Positions 23,263-37,866 of a stretch of 64,000 nt of DNA are shown here, piece by piece. The notes below the pieces were generated by a model that had not been told where the DNA came from, did not search any database, and saw only the letters and a list, made by a program, of their open reading frames with translations. Position numbers and translations under genes: made by a program. The first letter of the stretch is position 1. Each line of letters begins with the position of its first letter. Source of the stretch: Adiantum capillus-veneris (taxonomy: Eukaryota > Streptophyta > Polypodiopsida > Polypodiales > Pteridaceae); the NCBI GenBank assembly GCA_014529385.2, contig CM043958.1, forward strand, positions 156,525,293 through 156,589,292. Direction: 5' to 3'.

Positions 23263-24359
23263 GCTTCCACAACTTGCACGAGGAGGTGCAATGGCTAGGA
23301 AGGGGGAATTTTTGCTGAGGGGCACCCTCCTAGTCAGTCACACCTTGTCCAAGCCACATTTTTTATATGATATATATCTTATTTTTTCGAGAAGCCTTGT
23401 AAATAAGCATATGTAATTTTGGTCTGAAAGCTATAAAACTCTGAGCTGTAATACTAGATCATGTACTAAAAGCCCAAGTAGCCAATTGTTGGTCATTTTG
23501 AAAGTTCTAGGTATAAGGCTCAGTTTGAACATTTTATTATTGACTTATCTTTTTCTATGCGACTATCAAAGCGGCTACTCTACTCAAACTTGCAATCCAT
23601 TTTTCTAATGATTAGATAATCCAAATTCAATACCAAGAATTGCATTGTGTTCCTTGTCTCTTGCTCTTTCAATTAAGTGTAAGCATTTCAAGTTCTATTG
23701 TTGTTTGCGATTACACGTTTGTGAGTCTTATCTTTAGTTTTGAGTGCTTACATCACTATTGTTTGACATTTTTTACTATAGGAGAGTGTTATTAGACCTT
23801 AGAGTGACATATTTATACCATTCTATTGAGCTTTTTATGACCTAGTGCATGATGGATTGTGATTTTGGTATGTGACGATCCACTAACAGAGTGTTTTCTA
23901 CTCGTGAAATGACACGTTTTTGTTCATCCAAACCGTTGACCAACCATTTTCCTATGAAAAATTCAAGAAATGCAAACCATTTATGTATGTGAGATGAAAG
24001 AAGATACATAGGTACATATCATGTTTTGGGAAATGATGAACGCCGTGCTTATTACATATGAAATGAGGAGATAAGCTTTTCTTTTGTTCATCGTGTCATA
24101 AAATCTAATATCTAATCAACCCAAATGATTTTCTCATATTAAACTGATCATTTAATGTGGGAGAATAAACAAGAACAAGGGCTAGAATATAGACATGTGC
24201 TTACAGATCTATCTCAACATGGGGCCAATGGTAAAGGGGTCCAAATGAGAGATGGTTTGTCAAAGAGAAAGGCTAGCCAATGGAGCTTAAATACCTTAGG
24301 GTTGGCTTCATTGAAGACCTTCAAAGGTTAGTGTTAAAAAATCCTTTGACCTTAGGTAA

Positions 24360-25130
24360 GCTAGGGCTGTGCTTGAGGTGGGAACCCGGCCCAAGCTTGA
24401 GGTGCTTGTCATGCCTGATGATTGAGATGCTTGAGGTGCTTAAGATGCTTGATGAATGAGATGCTTGAAGTTTTTGTCATGCTTGAGATGCTAGGGTTGT
24501 ACTTGAAGTGGGAACCCAACCCAAGCTTGAGCGGCTTAAGGTCCGATCTTGTGGTGAGAACTGGGCCCAAGGTTGAGGGGCTTGAGGTGTCACAAAAAGT
24601 CAACACAAATCCCTACAAGGAGGGGGAGATCCATGCAAGTAGGGGGGGTGGTTGCTTGACCTCTCTCTCTCTCTCCCAAAGGGAACCCCTTGCTCAAGAG
24701 GCAAGTAGGACACATGTCAAGCCCCTAGCTAGGTTACCCTCAAGGAGTGTCCAAATCCTATTGATTGGCCTCCCAAGGGGTCCAATGATAATTTAGTTAA
24801 ATTAATTAATGGTTTTTGCATTTATCAAGTCCTCTCTCTCAAAGGGGAAAGGGGGACACTTGTCCCAAGACTACCCTTGTTGCTTGTAATGCATCCTGCA
24901 TGTGATTGGCCAGGCTTCCACGGGTCCAATGAGCTTCAAGCATGAGCCACAAGGGGGTGGACCAAAGCAAGTGTAAGAGTCTCTTTGGTGCTATTAATTT
25001 GACTATGCATTTGACCATTCAAGATGCAAGCATAGGGAAGCAAATTTGGAAAGACTCGCTTCATTTTTCATTTCTCAAATTCGTATTGCTTATTGTTGAG
25101 AGCGAGAGAAAAAGAAAAAATTCCACCTAG
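24360..25130. mobile_element. LTR-like fragment related to the Gypsy 5' LTR at 58.2 kb
   Basis: The segments ggggtccaatgataattta, ggacacttgtcccaag, cttgttgcttgtaatgc and gagcttcaagcatgagc occur here and at about 58200-58640 in the same order. It has no internal region next to it, so it is a solo-LTR-type or truncated piece. Its first ~190 bp (24360-24545) hold two ~135-bp copies with the core gtgggaacc(c/a). Confidence 0.7.
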
Positions 25131-25392
25131 ATTTTGAGAGAGGTGGTAAATAGCAATTGGTCCTGACTCCTACCGTAGGAGTAAAGGGCATGGGGTCTTC
25201 AATGAAGACCCCATGACCAATATAGAGGATTGGTTGGGCAACTCAATATGGCCAATTTTTTTTATTACCCATACCAATTGGCACTCCATGCAATCCATCA
25301 AGGCATGTGTCACTCTTCATTTTTTAACGTTCTCTTTTGCCAAGACTTACAACGCCTCCCTTTGGTGGTCTCCTCCCATGTGTTTGTGTAAC

Positions 25393-25397
<5 letters not shown>

Positions 25398-25431
<34 letters not shown>
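25398..25431. repeat. (CT)n microsatellite
   Basis: A pure CT run of about 34 bp. Confidence 0.95.
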
Positions 25432-25434
<3 letters not shown>

Positions 25435-25587
25435 CTCCAAAAATTTTTCCCGCCTATTTGGTTCTGCAAGCACCATAGATCAACATCCTCCATCTTCTCC
25501 TGTAGATGTTGCTATGCATGCCACCATCCGCAATTGAGTAAGGTGTTGGCCGCTCTCAAATTATGATCCATCTGTTGTTGCGAATGC

Positions 25588-26400
25588 TGCTAACTCTATT
25601 GTCACCCACCTTGCCTCACACTTTGATGCTCTACACCTACATCGCTGCTGCCCAATGGTCCCTATCTTCTCATGAGTTAACTCATCCATGCCAGCATCAT
25701 GCGTAAGACCACAATATGCCTTCAAGATGAAGGCAAAGATGACTGTATGTGCCTATCAATCTTCTTGTATCTTGTGAATGCAACACCCTTAGATCTATGT
25801 GCAGGCCCGCAAGCTCAAACTCACAGGTGGTCTTTTGTTGCATCTGTTGAAAGAAGCACAAAACATTTTCTCTTCACCATGTAGAGTGAGAGAACTCACA
25901 TTAAACTTATCATTCAAAATTTTATTCATTTTGTGAAATGCAAGATGGAGCGAGTCTTTCCACGAATTTGGCAAAAACTCACTTAATTTGTCTAACTCTA
26001 CTATCACCCACCCTGCATCACGCCTTGATGCTCTACACTTCCATCGTTGCTCCCCAATATTCCCTATCTCCTCATGAGTTCTCTCATCCATGCCACCATC
26101 ATGCATAAGGCCAAAATATTCCTTCAAGATGAAGGCAAAGGTGATTGTATATGACTATATATCTTCTTGCATCTGGTGAACGCAGCACCCTTAGATCTCT
26201 GTGCAAGCTTGCAAGCTTAAACTCACAAATGGCCTTTTGTTCGCATTTGTTGAAAGAAGCACAAAACATTTTCTCTTCACCATGTACAGTGAGAGAAGTG
26301 GTGTTGAACTTTGTGTTCAAAATTTTATTCATTTTGACAAATGCAAGATGGAGAGAATCTTTCCATGAATTTGGGAAAGACTCGCTTCATTTTTCATTTC
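25588..26400. repeat. ~405-bp tandem duplication
   Basis: Copy one (about 25588-25993) and copy two (about 25994-26400) share tgatgctctacac, ctcatccatgcca, cttcaagatgaaggcaaa, agcacaaaacattttctc and the end tgcaagatggag in order. The last ~90 bp of copy two also match 25030-25130. Each copy keeps an open minus frame (110 codons at 25795-26127, 77 codons at 26099-26332) sharing HGEEKMFCASFN. I recognise no family, and the plus frame is open as well, so coding is not shown. Confidence 0.7.
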
Positions 26401-26692
26401 TCAAATTGGTATCACTTATTGTTGAGAGCGAGAGAAAAAGGAAAAATTCCACCTAGATTTTGAAAACCAAAAGTGTAAAAATTAACTAAGATTTTCTAGA
26501 TTTCCTTTTGGAGAAGTGGTAAATATCAAGTGGGCAACTCTTGATCACTACTATTGACTGATCTTGGCCCATTCCCAAAAAAAAAAAACAACGCCTAGCC
26601 TACTACTACCATCATTTTTGAAGGCGAAAGCTGCCGCTTTTGGTCCCACTTTAACGCAAATGTCCCTAGCCATCTATGACTTTAGCCACACA

Positions 26693-26698
<6 letters not shown>

Positions 26699-26735
<37 letters not shown>
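26699..26735. repeat. (GA)n microsatellite at the edge of the 2-kb repeats
   Basis: A GA run of about 37 bp, preceded from about 26620 by a partial first copy of the 2-kb unit's opening segment (cttttggtcccactttaac). Confidence 0.95.
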
Positions 26736-26739
<4 letters not shown>

Positions 26740-26743
26740 ATGG

Positions 26744-28455
26744 CGAGAGCTGCTGCTTTTGGTCCCACTTTAACGCAAATATCCCTAACCATCTATGACT
26801 TGAGTCAAACAGGAAAGTGAGAGAGAGAGAGAGAGAGATTTCCTTTCTTTCCTAGAGGGCTTTCTCAACCTTCATGACAGTGACAACGGTGCCTAGCTAT
26901 CCAGTGAGGCGAGATGCTCCCACAACCTCAGTGAACCTAGCACGATAGGTAAGAAGCATCTAAAAATGAGAAGAAGCCAAACACAGGTGGATAACCAATA
27001 GGCCAATGGGAGAGCTTTGCAAATATCGGTAAACAAAGAGGCATGCAACCTGTTGTTGGGATTGCTAAGCTAAAGGGCAAGCATTTGTCATGCACCTCAA
27101 TGCTCGATACTCCTTGAGTTAGGAAATGACTGCTCTCCATGTCGCGAGTTACAACCTCCTCTTCACGTCTATTTGGCGCCCGCTTCCCTCGCCCTTTGCC
27201 TCTTCACCTTCCATTGGAAGTCTCTTTTGAGTCTTTCCCGGGCTACCCTCCCATCCACAACTTGGTGCAAGAGGCACCATCTTCTATTTGGATTGCATGA
27301 ATTTGCTTCTCCATAATAGAGTAAATAGATAACTACGTCTATGATCCTACTTCTACATTGCAAGCACTACGCCCATAATTTCTCTACCATGTCGAACCTC
27401 TTCACAACATCGGCTCTTTTTCAAGTCCATGTGTGGAGGCACCATCTTCTACTTGGATTGCATGAATTTGCTTCTCCACATAAGAGTAAATAGATAACTA
27501 TGTCTATGATCCTACGTCTACATTGCAAGCACTACACACATAATTTCTCTACCACGCCGAACCTCTTCGCCGCACAAGTGAATGTGCGGACACTTTGAGT
27601 GTATTTTAGAGAGGCATAACAAAGAGAAAAGGTGACCACATAGAGAGCCTTGGCCCATGGTGGTGGAGGTTAGAACTCGGCTAGATGAAGTTTCAAATTG
27701 GTCTTAACTCTTATCCTAAGACTAAAGGGCACAATGTCTTCAATGAAGACCGTCATGGGATACACAGAGACGTGTGGTGTCGCCCAACCAAGAAAAAGTA
27801 AGCACAGATAAATTTTGTACACTTGGACATCGAGAGAGTAAACTCAGGTGAGCATAAGTAAAAGTAAACTTACATGCATTTTAATAACTCGTTCGTCCGG
27901 TTAAGGCATTGAGATGCCACAATACCCGTCTAGATTCGAATCTAGGGTAGCCTACCACACAAATTTTTTGGATACGATTGGATATCCTCAAGGTCCGTGC
28001 TCTTAGGTTTCCACTATTGATCCCATGTCGGCGTCTTTATGAAAGACCTCCTGTTACTTACTGTCAAGGAACTCCTACCTCAAGGAGTTTCTAAGGTTGC
28101 AGTGGCTAGTGCCCTTTATTGGAAAGAGATGCCAAATGCGTAGGGCAAGCCATATGCTAGCAATGATGAGACCTCCTCTCATGTCTCTTTTGTCTCTTCC
28201 CCCGTAGTGACTTTCATTTTCTATAATCACAGAGTGTTGATGACATTAACGTAGGTCCCTTTTATATGTATTGCAAACCAAATAGTTGGTGCAGCTAGAA
28301 TGTAACCTTTAACACACTTAGCCAAATGAATTCCATGTGAGGCCAACCTTGGTTCACCACCCCAATTGGCCTTTACCCTCACACAATAGTGCTCACATTA
28401 AAGGATGTGTTCCCACGTGAGCTCCCACTCTCTCTCTCTCCCTACCTCCCTCCCT

Positions 28456-28494
<39 letters not shown>

Positions 28495-28696
28495 GCAGGC
28501 CACTTCTGTCTCTTTGCCACCTACAACAAGATTTCTCTAGGCTCTTGTCTCTATTGTTTTTCAATCAAGCAATCGAGCTGCTGCAACCTGCACATCCTTG
28601 TCTCGCAGCTGGATGCTTCCCACCCTTGCGAGAGAGAGAGAGGAGAAGAAGAAGAAGAAGATAATTTCAAGGTCATGCAGCTGAATGCTTCCCACC

Positions 28697-28738
<42 letters not shown>

Positions 28739-28758
28739 AGAAGAAGAGAACTTTTATT
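26744..28758. repeat. 2-kb GA-bounded repeat unit, copy A
   Basis: The unit opens with ctgcttttggtcccacttt, then a GA run, then agagggctttctcaaccttc. It runs through about 1.5 kb of non-coding DNA and closes with a CT run, ctctttgccacctacaaca, ggatgcttcccacccttg and GA/GAA tracts. It contains an internal ~160-bp tandem duplication (about 27270-27410 and 27430-27570, core attgcaagcactac) and a tRNA-like segment near 27889-27955. I recognise no protein. It could be a satellite-like segment or a non-autonomous retroelement arranged in tandem. Confidence 0.85.
27889..27955 (+). other. tRNA-like segment in repeat unit A
   Basis: The stretch holds a D-arm-like GGTTAAGGC and a T-arm-like CTAGATTCGAATCTAG, spaced as in a tRNA of Ser/Leu type, but no complete cloverleaf. 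Related segments lie near 29917-29990 and 36558-36640, once in each 2-kb unit. This suggests a tRNA-derived (SINE-like) piece captured in the ancestral unit rather than a working tRNA gene. Confidence 0.45.
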
Positions 28759-28842
28759 TTTGAGGGCAAGATCTGTTGCTTTTGCTCCCACTTTAACACA
28801 AACGTCCCCAACCATCTATGATGAGCCACACCAAGAGATAAT

Positions 28843-28886
<44 letters not shown>

Positions 28887-30448
28887 TCCTTTCTTTACTA
28901 GAGGGATTTCTCAACCTTCATGAAATTGAAAACAGTGCCTAGTTATCCAGTGAGGCAAGATGCTCCCACAACCTCAATGAACTGAGCCAAAAAGCACGAA
29001 AGGTAAGAAGAAGTTAAAAATGAGAAGAATCCAAACACAAGTTGATTACCAATAGGCCAATGGGAGAGATTTGCAAATATTGGTAACACAAAGAGGCGTC
29101 CAACCTATCATTGGGATTGCTAAGCTAAAGGCCAGGCATTTGGCATGCACTTCAATGCTCGATACTCCTTGAGTCAGAAAATGACTACTCTCCACGTGGC
29201 AAGTTACAACTTACGTCTGTTTGGTGCCCGCTTCCCTTGCCCTTTGCCTCTTCACCTGCCATTGGAAGTCTCTTTTGAGTCTTTCCTAGGCTAGCCTCCC
29301 ATCCACAACTTGGTGCAAGAGGCACCATCTTCTATTTGGATTGTGTGAATTTACTTCTCCATAATAGAGTAAATAGATAACCACGTCTATGATCCTACTT
29401 CTACATTGCAAGCACTACCCGCATAACTTCTTTACCATGTCGAACCTCTTCGCTGCATCGGCTCTTTTTCAAGTGCATGTCTAGAGGCACCATCTTTTAC
29501 TTGGATTGCATGAATTTGCTTCTCCACATAAGAGTAAATAGATAACTATGTCTATGATCCTACGTCTACATTGCAAGCACTACACACATAATTTGTCTAC
29601 CATGCCGAACCTCTTCGCCGCATCATCTCTTTTTCAAGTGCATGTAGAGAGGCATAACAAAGAGAAAAGGTGACCACATAGAGAGCCTTGGCCCATGGTG
29701 GTGGAGGTTAGAGCTCGGCTAGATGAAGTTTCAAATTGGTCTTAAGTCCTATCCTAAGACTAAAGGGCACAATGTCTTCAATGAAGACCGTGACGGGATC
29801 CATAGAGACGCGTGCTGTCGCTTGACTAGGAAAAAGTAAGTAAATTTTGTAAACTTGGACATCGAGAGAATGCACTTAGGTGAGCATAAGTAAAGTAAAA
29901 TTACATGCATTTCAATAACACGCCCGTCGTGTTAAGGCATTTAGATGCCACAATACCCGTCTAGATTCGAATTTGGGGAGGCCTACCACACGAAATTTTT
30001 GATACCATTGGATCTCCTCCACGTCCCTGCGCTTAGTTCTCCATTGTTGATCCCTTGTCGGGGTCTTTATGAAAGACATCCTGCTACTTAGTGTCAAGGG
30101 AATCCTACCTCAAGGATTTTCTAAGGTTGCAGTGGCTAGTGCCCTTATTGGAAAGAGATGCCAAATGTGTAGGGCAAGCCATAGGCTAGCAATGATGAGA
30201 CCACCTCTTATGTCTCTTTCACCTCTTCCCCCACACTGACTTCGATTTTCTATAATCACAAAGTGTTAATGACATTAACAGAGGCCCCTTCTGTATGTAT
30301 TGCAAACCAAATAGTTGGTGCAGCTAGAATGTAACCTTTAACACACTTAGCCAATTGAATTCCATGTGAGCCCAACCTTGGTTCACCATCTCAACTGGCC
30401 TTTACCCTCACATAATAGTACTCACATTAAGGGATGTGCTCCCATGTG

Positions 30449-30564
<116 letters not shown>

Positions 30565-30696
30565 AGGGTGGGAAGGATCCATCTGCGAGACAAGGATGTG
30601 CATGTTGCAGAAGCTCGATTGCTTGATTGAAAAACAATAGAACCAAGAGCCTAGAGAAATCTTGTTGTAGGCGGCAAAGAGGCAGAAGTGGCCTGC

Positions 30697-30765
<69 letters not shown>

Positions 30766-30821
30766 GAAGAAGAAGAAGAAGAAGATAATTTCAAGGTCTC
30801 GTAGTTGGATGCTTCCCACCC

Positions 30822-30937
<116 letters not shown>

Positions 30938-30973
30938 TAGATTTTATTATTGTCCTCGGAGGTCAAATATGAC

Positions 30974-31990
30974 CTATGGGACCAAAGTTACATGTGATGT
31001 AGTATGTGTATGGCTGATGAGTGACTCTCGATGCTCCAAAATTGTAGTGATGAGAGTCGCAATGGAGAGCCCACACTTTGGCTGGGAGAGGAAAGTGTGT
31101 AGGTCTAAGTTATGGCTGAAAATGTGAGAGAAGCAAGTTCGGATGTGATCAAAAGCTGAGCACTCTAGTAGTGTGTGGTACTCAGACTCTCGAACTTGCA
31201 GTGAGCATAATGTGCACAATCGATTTGACTCTTCTCCATTGCCCCAACGCCCTATCTCGCATCGAAGGAAATGGGAGCTAAGCCGAATTGCTGCGATAGT
31301 GCGTATCGCGGACAAGGGAATAGGCTCAAGCATGTAAGTGTGAGTACGGTTTCCTCTTTCAGCGAAGAACATGGTTTTGTAGTTGGGGGCAATATAGGTG
31401 GTGTAATGTATGAAGCGTGACCCACCAGATTTCTCCCAAGCCGTAATACATTGGCGTTGTAGAAAAGCTTCATTCACTTGAGAGTCAATTGAAGCATCAT
31501 GTAGCAAGTGTAATGCATCCCATCTCCCAAACCACTTCTTTATGTCTTGCATCCATCCCGTGCTCAAGATCTTGCTTTTATGCGTCTTTTGAACTTTTTT
31601 GCTTGCTTCCCATGCAATTGTAGGAAGTCGATGTGAGGGGTTTTGACGCATCTTTATCGTGTACTCCACAACCCTTTCCATGCCCATAACCTCAATTGGA
31701 AGAGATCCCGACTCAAGAAGTAGGAGCATATATGGTGTTTGTGTCTTAACTTGGAGAAAGTTTGTAAGAAAACGCTTTTGGACATTCTCAAACTCTTTCC
31801 AAGTAGACTTTGAGATGCTCCCGCCCCACACTTCAACTCCATAAAGAAGAACCGGTGTCACCAATGCATCAAAAAGATACTTCTTGAGAACCCAACACTT
31901 GATGTTTCCCGCATTATACATGTTCTCAAATGCATAATATGATCTCTTTCCCGCTTCCTGCTTACAAATTTTTTTGAAATTTCTCTTCCC
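30974..31990 (-). pseudogene. LINE ORF2, C-terminal region after the RT deletion
   Basis: The frame resumes out of phase with EAGKRSYYAFENM, KKYLFDALVTPVLLYGVEVW and WKEFENVQKRFLTNFLQ, the region that follows the RT fingers/palm/thumb in plant L1-like proteins. It ends in a zinc knuckle of the form C-X2-C-X9-H-X4-C (CTLCSLQVRESEYHTLLEC) about 80 residues before the C terminus. The part is open to its natural end (30974), so only the junction is damaged. Confidence 0.85.
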
Positions 31991-33648
31991 ATGCGCAATT
32001 GACAAATCACCTTCTCATAGATTCGAGAAACCGCAAGCATAAACTCACTTGGCACTTGGAGTTCTTCCATCCTTCTCCACAAATTGTTACGTGGAATCAT
32101 ATCAAAGGCTTTCTTAAAGTCCACAAAACAACAATTCAATCGCTTGCCTTTCAACCGACTTTCCTCCATGAGAACACGAAGAGTGACAAGATGATCAATG
32201 ATGCTATGGCATCGACAAAAACCCACTTGTCCCTTTGCACGCTTGTCATTCTCTTCAGCCCAATCACTCAATTTCATCTCCATTATGCACCCAAACAACT
32301 TTGCCATAAGAGACCCAATCATTATAGTCTGGTAGTTGCTTACATTCTTTACATCCCCTCCTTTATGCAAAGGCTTAACCCAATTAGTACTCCAATCATA
32401 AGGCATACCATGTTGAAGTGCAAGGTTGAACATATCACACATCCACTCATGGGTAAAATCTCCCGTCCATTTGATCATCTCCGGCTTGATACCTTGAAGA
32501 TCTCCCGCTTTGCGAGTGGCCAACTTTTCAAGCCCACCGCATACATCCTCAATAGTAAAAAAAGACGACATACATGGGAGTGAACCATAAAATGGCATTT
32601 TTTCAGTATTTTCTTGCTCATATAATTGCCTACAATGTGTGTACGTATCCACTAGACTCAAGTTACCAAAATTCTCAACCCGCTTGCCTCTCAAGTTTCT
32701 CCAAAATCTTCCACATGCATGTGCCTTTTCTTGGACTTGAAATTCTTGTTCCTTTACTTCTCATCTTCTTCTCCTCTTTTGAATCAATGCCTTGTATGTA
32801 TGCAAATGACTTTGATAGTTCTCTTTGTCCATAGTTGCATCAAGCTTTATCAAGGACTTTCGAGCATCTTGACATTCTTTATCAAACCACCTTTTGCGTG
32901 ATCTATCTTTGTTGATACCATGGAGATGCTTTATGGCAAAGCATTCTTCCGCACAAGAACAAATAGCTTTCTTGAAATCTTCCCATTTAGTTTCCAATGG
33001 TGCATCACATTGAAGCTTTGTCATCCATAATTTTTGCTCAACCATTTCAATGTACATTGGTGCCCGTTTGAAATCCATACATAGTGATAACTTCTCTTTC
33101 CTTTGGCTGAGATTATCATGCTTAGTTGCTTCTCCACATGAAAGGTCAATACATAAGGTGCGATGGTCGGATTCCGGGGTCCATTGACCAAACATAAAAC
33201 TCTTTATGCGATACATAATGGCTTCAGAGAGTAGCATATAGTCAATCACACTATCCCCATTATGTCTCCTACATGTAAATCCATTGGTTCCACTCCACAA
33301 AGATACACCATTGGCAATGAGCATACTCGTGCTATTACACATGTGTAAAAGTAACTTTCCATAGTGATCCGGCTCTTTCTCATCCATTGAAGTACGATCA
33401 TACAAGTGAACTTCCTCCAACTCCCTTGAAATGTATGGCATATCAAATTGTTGAGTATCATGTTGCAATGTTTTTGTGCAAGCATTCATATCCCCAAATA
33501 CAATAACATCACCTTCACCTTTGAAATAAGCAATGTCCTCTTCCAAATCAGAAAATGGTTGATCTCTATCCATGCAAGCATAAAAGGGAGAATCATGATG
33601 AGGAATGTAGCAACCGGCTACAAAAATGGGTGCTCTTTTTGGTGTCAT
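31990..33648 (-). pseudogene. LINE ORF2, endonuclease part 2 and first half of reverse transcriptase
   Basis: The rest of the endonuclease keeps its motifs: AGCYIPHHD, VFGDMNAC, SVIDYMLLS and the final SDHRTLC. A TGA at about 32758-32760 interrupts the linker to the RT; the same frame then continues. The RT starts with NWVKPLHKGGD, NYQTIMIGSLMAKLF, GQVGFCRCHSIIDH and the catalytic motif A as CCFVDFKKAFDMIP. It stops making sense just after IYEKVICQLRM (about 31990). The next residues belong to a point far downstream in a normal RT, so motif B (QG.PLSP), the YADD box and the thumb start are missing. Confidence 0.88.
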
Positions 33649-33653
33649 AATTT

Positions 33654-33962
33654 TCAGCCATACATAACATTGTACTTGTCATCTTTCACAATTGATACAA
33701 AATCTTCCAATCCTTTCTTAACCATACATGCTAACCCTCCTTGTCCTCTTCGTTGCTTGAGATTCTTTGACCACATCAATGAATGTACATTGTAATCCTC
33801 CAAGCCGTTAATCCTTTGTGTATCATGCTCCCAAGTTTCAACAAGAAGTACAACATCGGCTTTGCTTGTTAGTTCATCAATGCCAACCCCCGCATTCCAT
33901 GGGTATCCATTACAATTCCAAAAGTATATTTTCAATTGTAACTCGGTCTCATAGGTCACGCA
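33654..33962 (-). pseudogene. LINE ORF2, N-terminal endonuclease part 1
   Basis: This is the start of the apurinic-type endonuclease of ORF2. Visible catalytic-family motifs are FWNCNG (the Asn motif) and LLVETWEHDTQ (the Glu motif). The frame is the same as ORF1 and follows its TAG with only GGA TGC GTG ACC in between; there is no ATG at a suitable place. It ends at a TGA at 33651-33653, where the endonuclease continues in another frame, so one base has been lost or gained at about 33655. Confidence 0.85.
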
Positions 33963-33965
33963 TCC

Positions 33966-34916
33966 CTATTTGCTTGAGAGACTTGCCTCCTCCTTGCGCA
34001 CATTTTCTTCATGAGAGATCTCCTTGTTTTTATTATTCTTTTCCTCATATGCCTTGCGACGCATATTTTGTTGCTTAATAGTGCGATCTTCACATACAAA
34101 ACATTTTGTATCCCTCAAATAGATCCAACTATTATCAAGGATAATCTTTCGCTTGGTCTCATCCGGCATGGTGCATACAATTGGCCATTCTCCCGAGCGA
34201 GGAGCTCCTTGCTTCCCCACTCTATGTGCTCCATAGACCATAACTCCGGACATGCCAAAGTGGGTTTTGAAGAAATCTTCAATAACAATGGCAAGAGAAG
34301 GAGGTGTCTCTAACTTCTCTTCGGGAATTCCACGAATAACAATGTTCTTGGAACGTCGCTCCCATTCCTTCAACTCCTCCACATCCACATTCTCAACATT
34401 CTTTGTTTGAACCATAGCTTGCATGAGTGAGGAATTAGAAACCACATTGCTACCACATACATCAGCCCAAGACTTGTTTGTGCATACATTTTTCATGTCG
34501 CATACATCCCGGCTCATAGTGTCAAATTTCTCCTCTTTCAATACATGGTCATGCTCTACTTTGCTCATCCGCTCCTTCAAAGCATTCAAGTCCACAAGAG
34601 AGCGTTTACATTCCTTGACTTCCTCTTCAAGTTGCATCAAACGTGTTGTTTGCATCTCAAGTGTCCTCTTGAGATTCTCATTTTCAACCACAAGTACCCT
34701 TAGTGTGCCATTCTCCATTGCAAGTGCTCGTAAGTCTTCGCCTTGTTTGTTTACGGTCTCTTGCAATGATACCAAGTACGTCATGATCATGGTTTTCGAT
34801 GTCGTTGGTTGGGTGGTTGTGTTGCTATCTCCACACTTAGGAGATTTTGGATCATTTTCCACAATGTTTGTGGACCTTGTTGAAGAAGAAGAACCCTTGC
34901 GAGTGCCGGAAGACAT
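33966..34916 (-). CDS. LINE ORF1 protein (L1 ORF1p-like RNA chaperone), intact frame
   Basis: The 316-residue frame runs from an ATG at 34916 to a TAG at 33966-33968. It starts with a Ser/Thr-rich tail, then a long coiled coil from about residue 50 to 130 (ENGTLRVLVVENENLKRTLE, then EEEVKECKRSLVDLNALKER). A C-terminal RNA-binding part begins with the typical ERRSKNIVIRGIPEE (about residue 190) and continues AHRVGK, CTMPDETKRKIILDN and IKQQNMRRKAYEE. This order of coiled coil, RRM and C-terminal domain matches L1-type ORF1 proteins, which trimerise and coat the LINE RNA. It is the only undamaged frame of this LINE. The next in-frame sequence after the TAG is ORF2. Confidence 0.88.
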   Translation of the reverse strand: MSSGTRKGSSSSTRSTNIVENDPKSPKCGDSNTTTQPTTSKTMIMTYLVSLQETVNKQGEDLRALAMENGTLRVLVVENENLKRTLEMQTTRLMQLEEEVKECKRSLVDLNALKERMSKVEHDHVLKEEKFDTMSRDVCDMKNVCTNKSWADVCGSNVVSNSSLMQAMVQTKNVENVDVEELKEWERRSKNIVIRGIPEEKLETPPSLAIVIEDFFKTHFGMSGVMVYGAHRVGKQGAPRSGEWPIVCTMPDETKRKIILDNSWIYLRDTKCFVCEDRTIKQQNMRRKAYEEKNNKNKEISHEENVRKEEASLSSK

Positions 34917-35146
34917 TGTATGTAAAATAGGAGATGAGAATCAATTTTCTTGAACCTGTTCACTTCGGAAATGCTGCTACAGAAACGCCTTCCATAACTC
35001 TGAAAATTTCTGTCTTTACATCAATGCGTAGAGGACTTTGTGCTCTTGGATTGAGGCTATAGATCACCCAAATCGGAGTTCGGATGAAGAAGTTATGATC
35101 AAAAGAGTGGACATGTTGTCTACTAGGTCAAAAAACGGCTACGTTT

Positions 35147-35148
<2 letters not shown>

Positions 35149-35226
<78 letters not shown>

Positions 35227-35253
35227 AGAAGAAGAAGAAGAAGAAGAAGAAGA
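35149..35253. repeat. (GA)n(GAA)n tract at the LINE 5' junction
   Basis: A ~72-bp GA run followed by about ten GAA repeats. Without the LINE this tract would continue 30824-30934 and form the B-C junction of the 2-kb repeats. Confidence 0.96.
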
Positions 35254-37405
<2,152 letters not shown>

Positions 37406-37471
37406 AGAAGAAGAAGAAGTGAATTTTAATGTCATGGGAAACTATCCCGTATGATTGAGAGGGTCGGGGTG

Positions 37472-37684
37472 TGTTGGGGTGTAGGCCAGGTGGCCTTGGG
37501 AAACCACCCTTGTACACTTTATTTCTCCTAATCAATATAGGGAGAAAAAGAGGAAGGGTTGACTACTTCTCTTTCTTCTCCACTAACCCACACAGTGGCT
37601 GCTGCCTGTGTATCTCCCCCTTCCCCATTTCTCTTCTTCCCCTCTCTTGCACACACTCCGTACACACACATGCGCACTCATCCA
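37472..37684 (+). mobile_element. Extra copy of the Copia 5' LTR
   Basis: It starts TGTTGGGGTGTAGG and ends ...ACTCATCCA, and is followed by TGGTATCAGAGC. At several sites (for example ccagg, cttctcc, cacag) it agrees with the 3' LTR where the inner 5' LTR does not, so those are private changes of the inner copy. Confidence 0.88.
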
Positions 37685-37740
37685 TTGGTATCAGAGCTCA
37701 TGGATCTCTTTCAAGGTCTTGTAGTTGGATGCTTCCCACC

Positions 37741-37800
<60 letters not shown>

Positions 37801-37866
37801 AGAAGAAGAAGAAGTGAATTTTAATGTCATGGGAAACTATCCCGTATGATTGAGAGGGTCGGGGTG

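Noticed and set aside
27889-27955. Functional tRNA gene
   Set aside because: Only D-arm-like and T-arm-like parts are present, without paired acceptor ends or a clear anticodon arm; it is part of a repeated non-coding unit.
31999-34953. Plus-strand ORFs of 86-194 codons across the LINE
   Set aside because: They are antisense shadows of LINE ORF1 and ORF2; the minus frames have all the family motifs.
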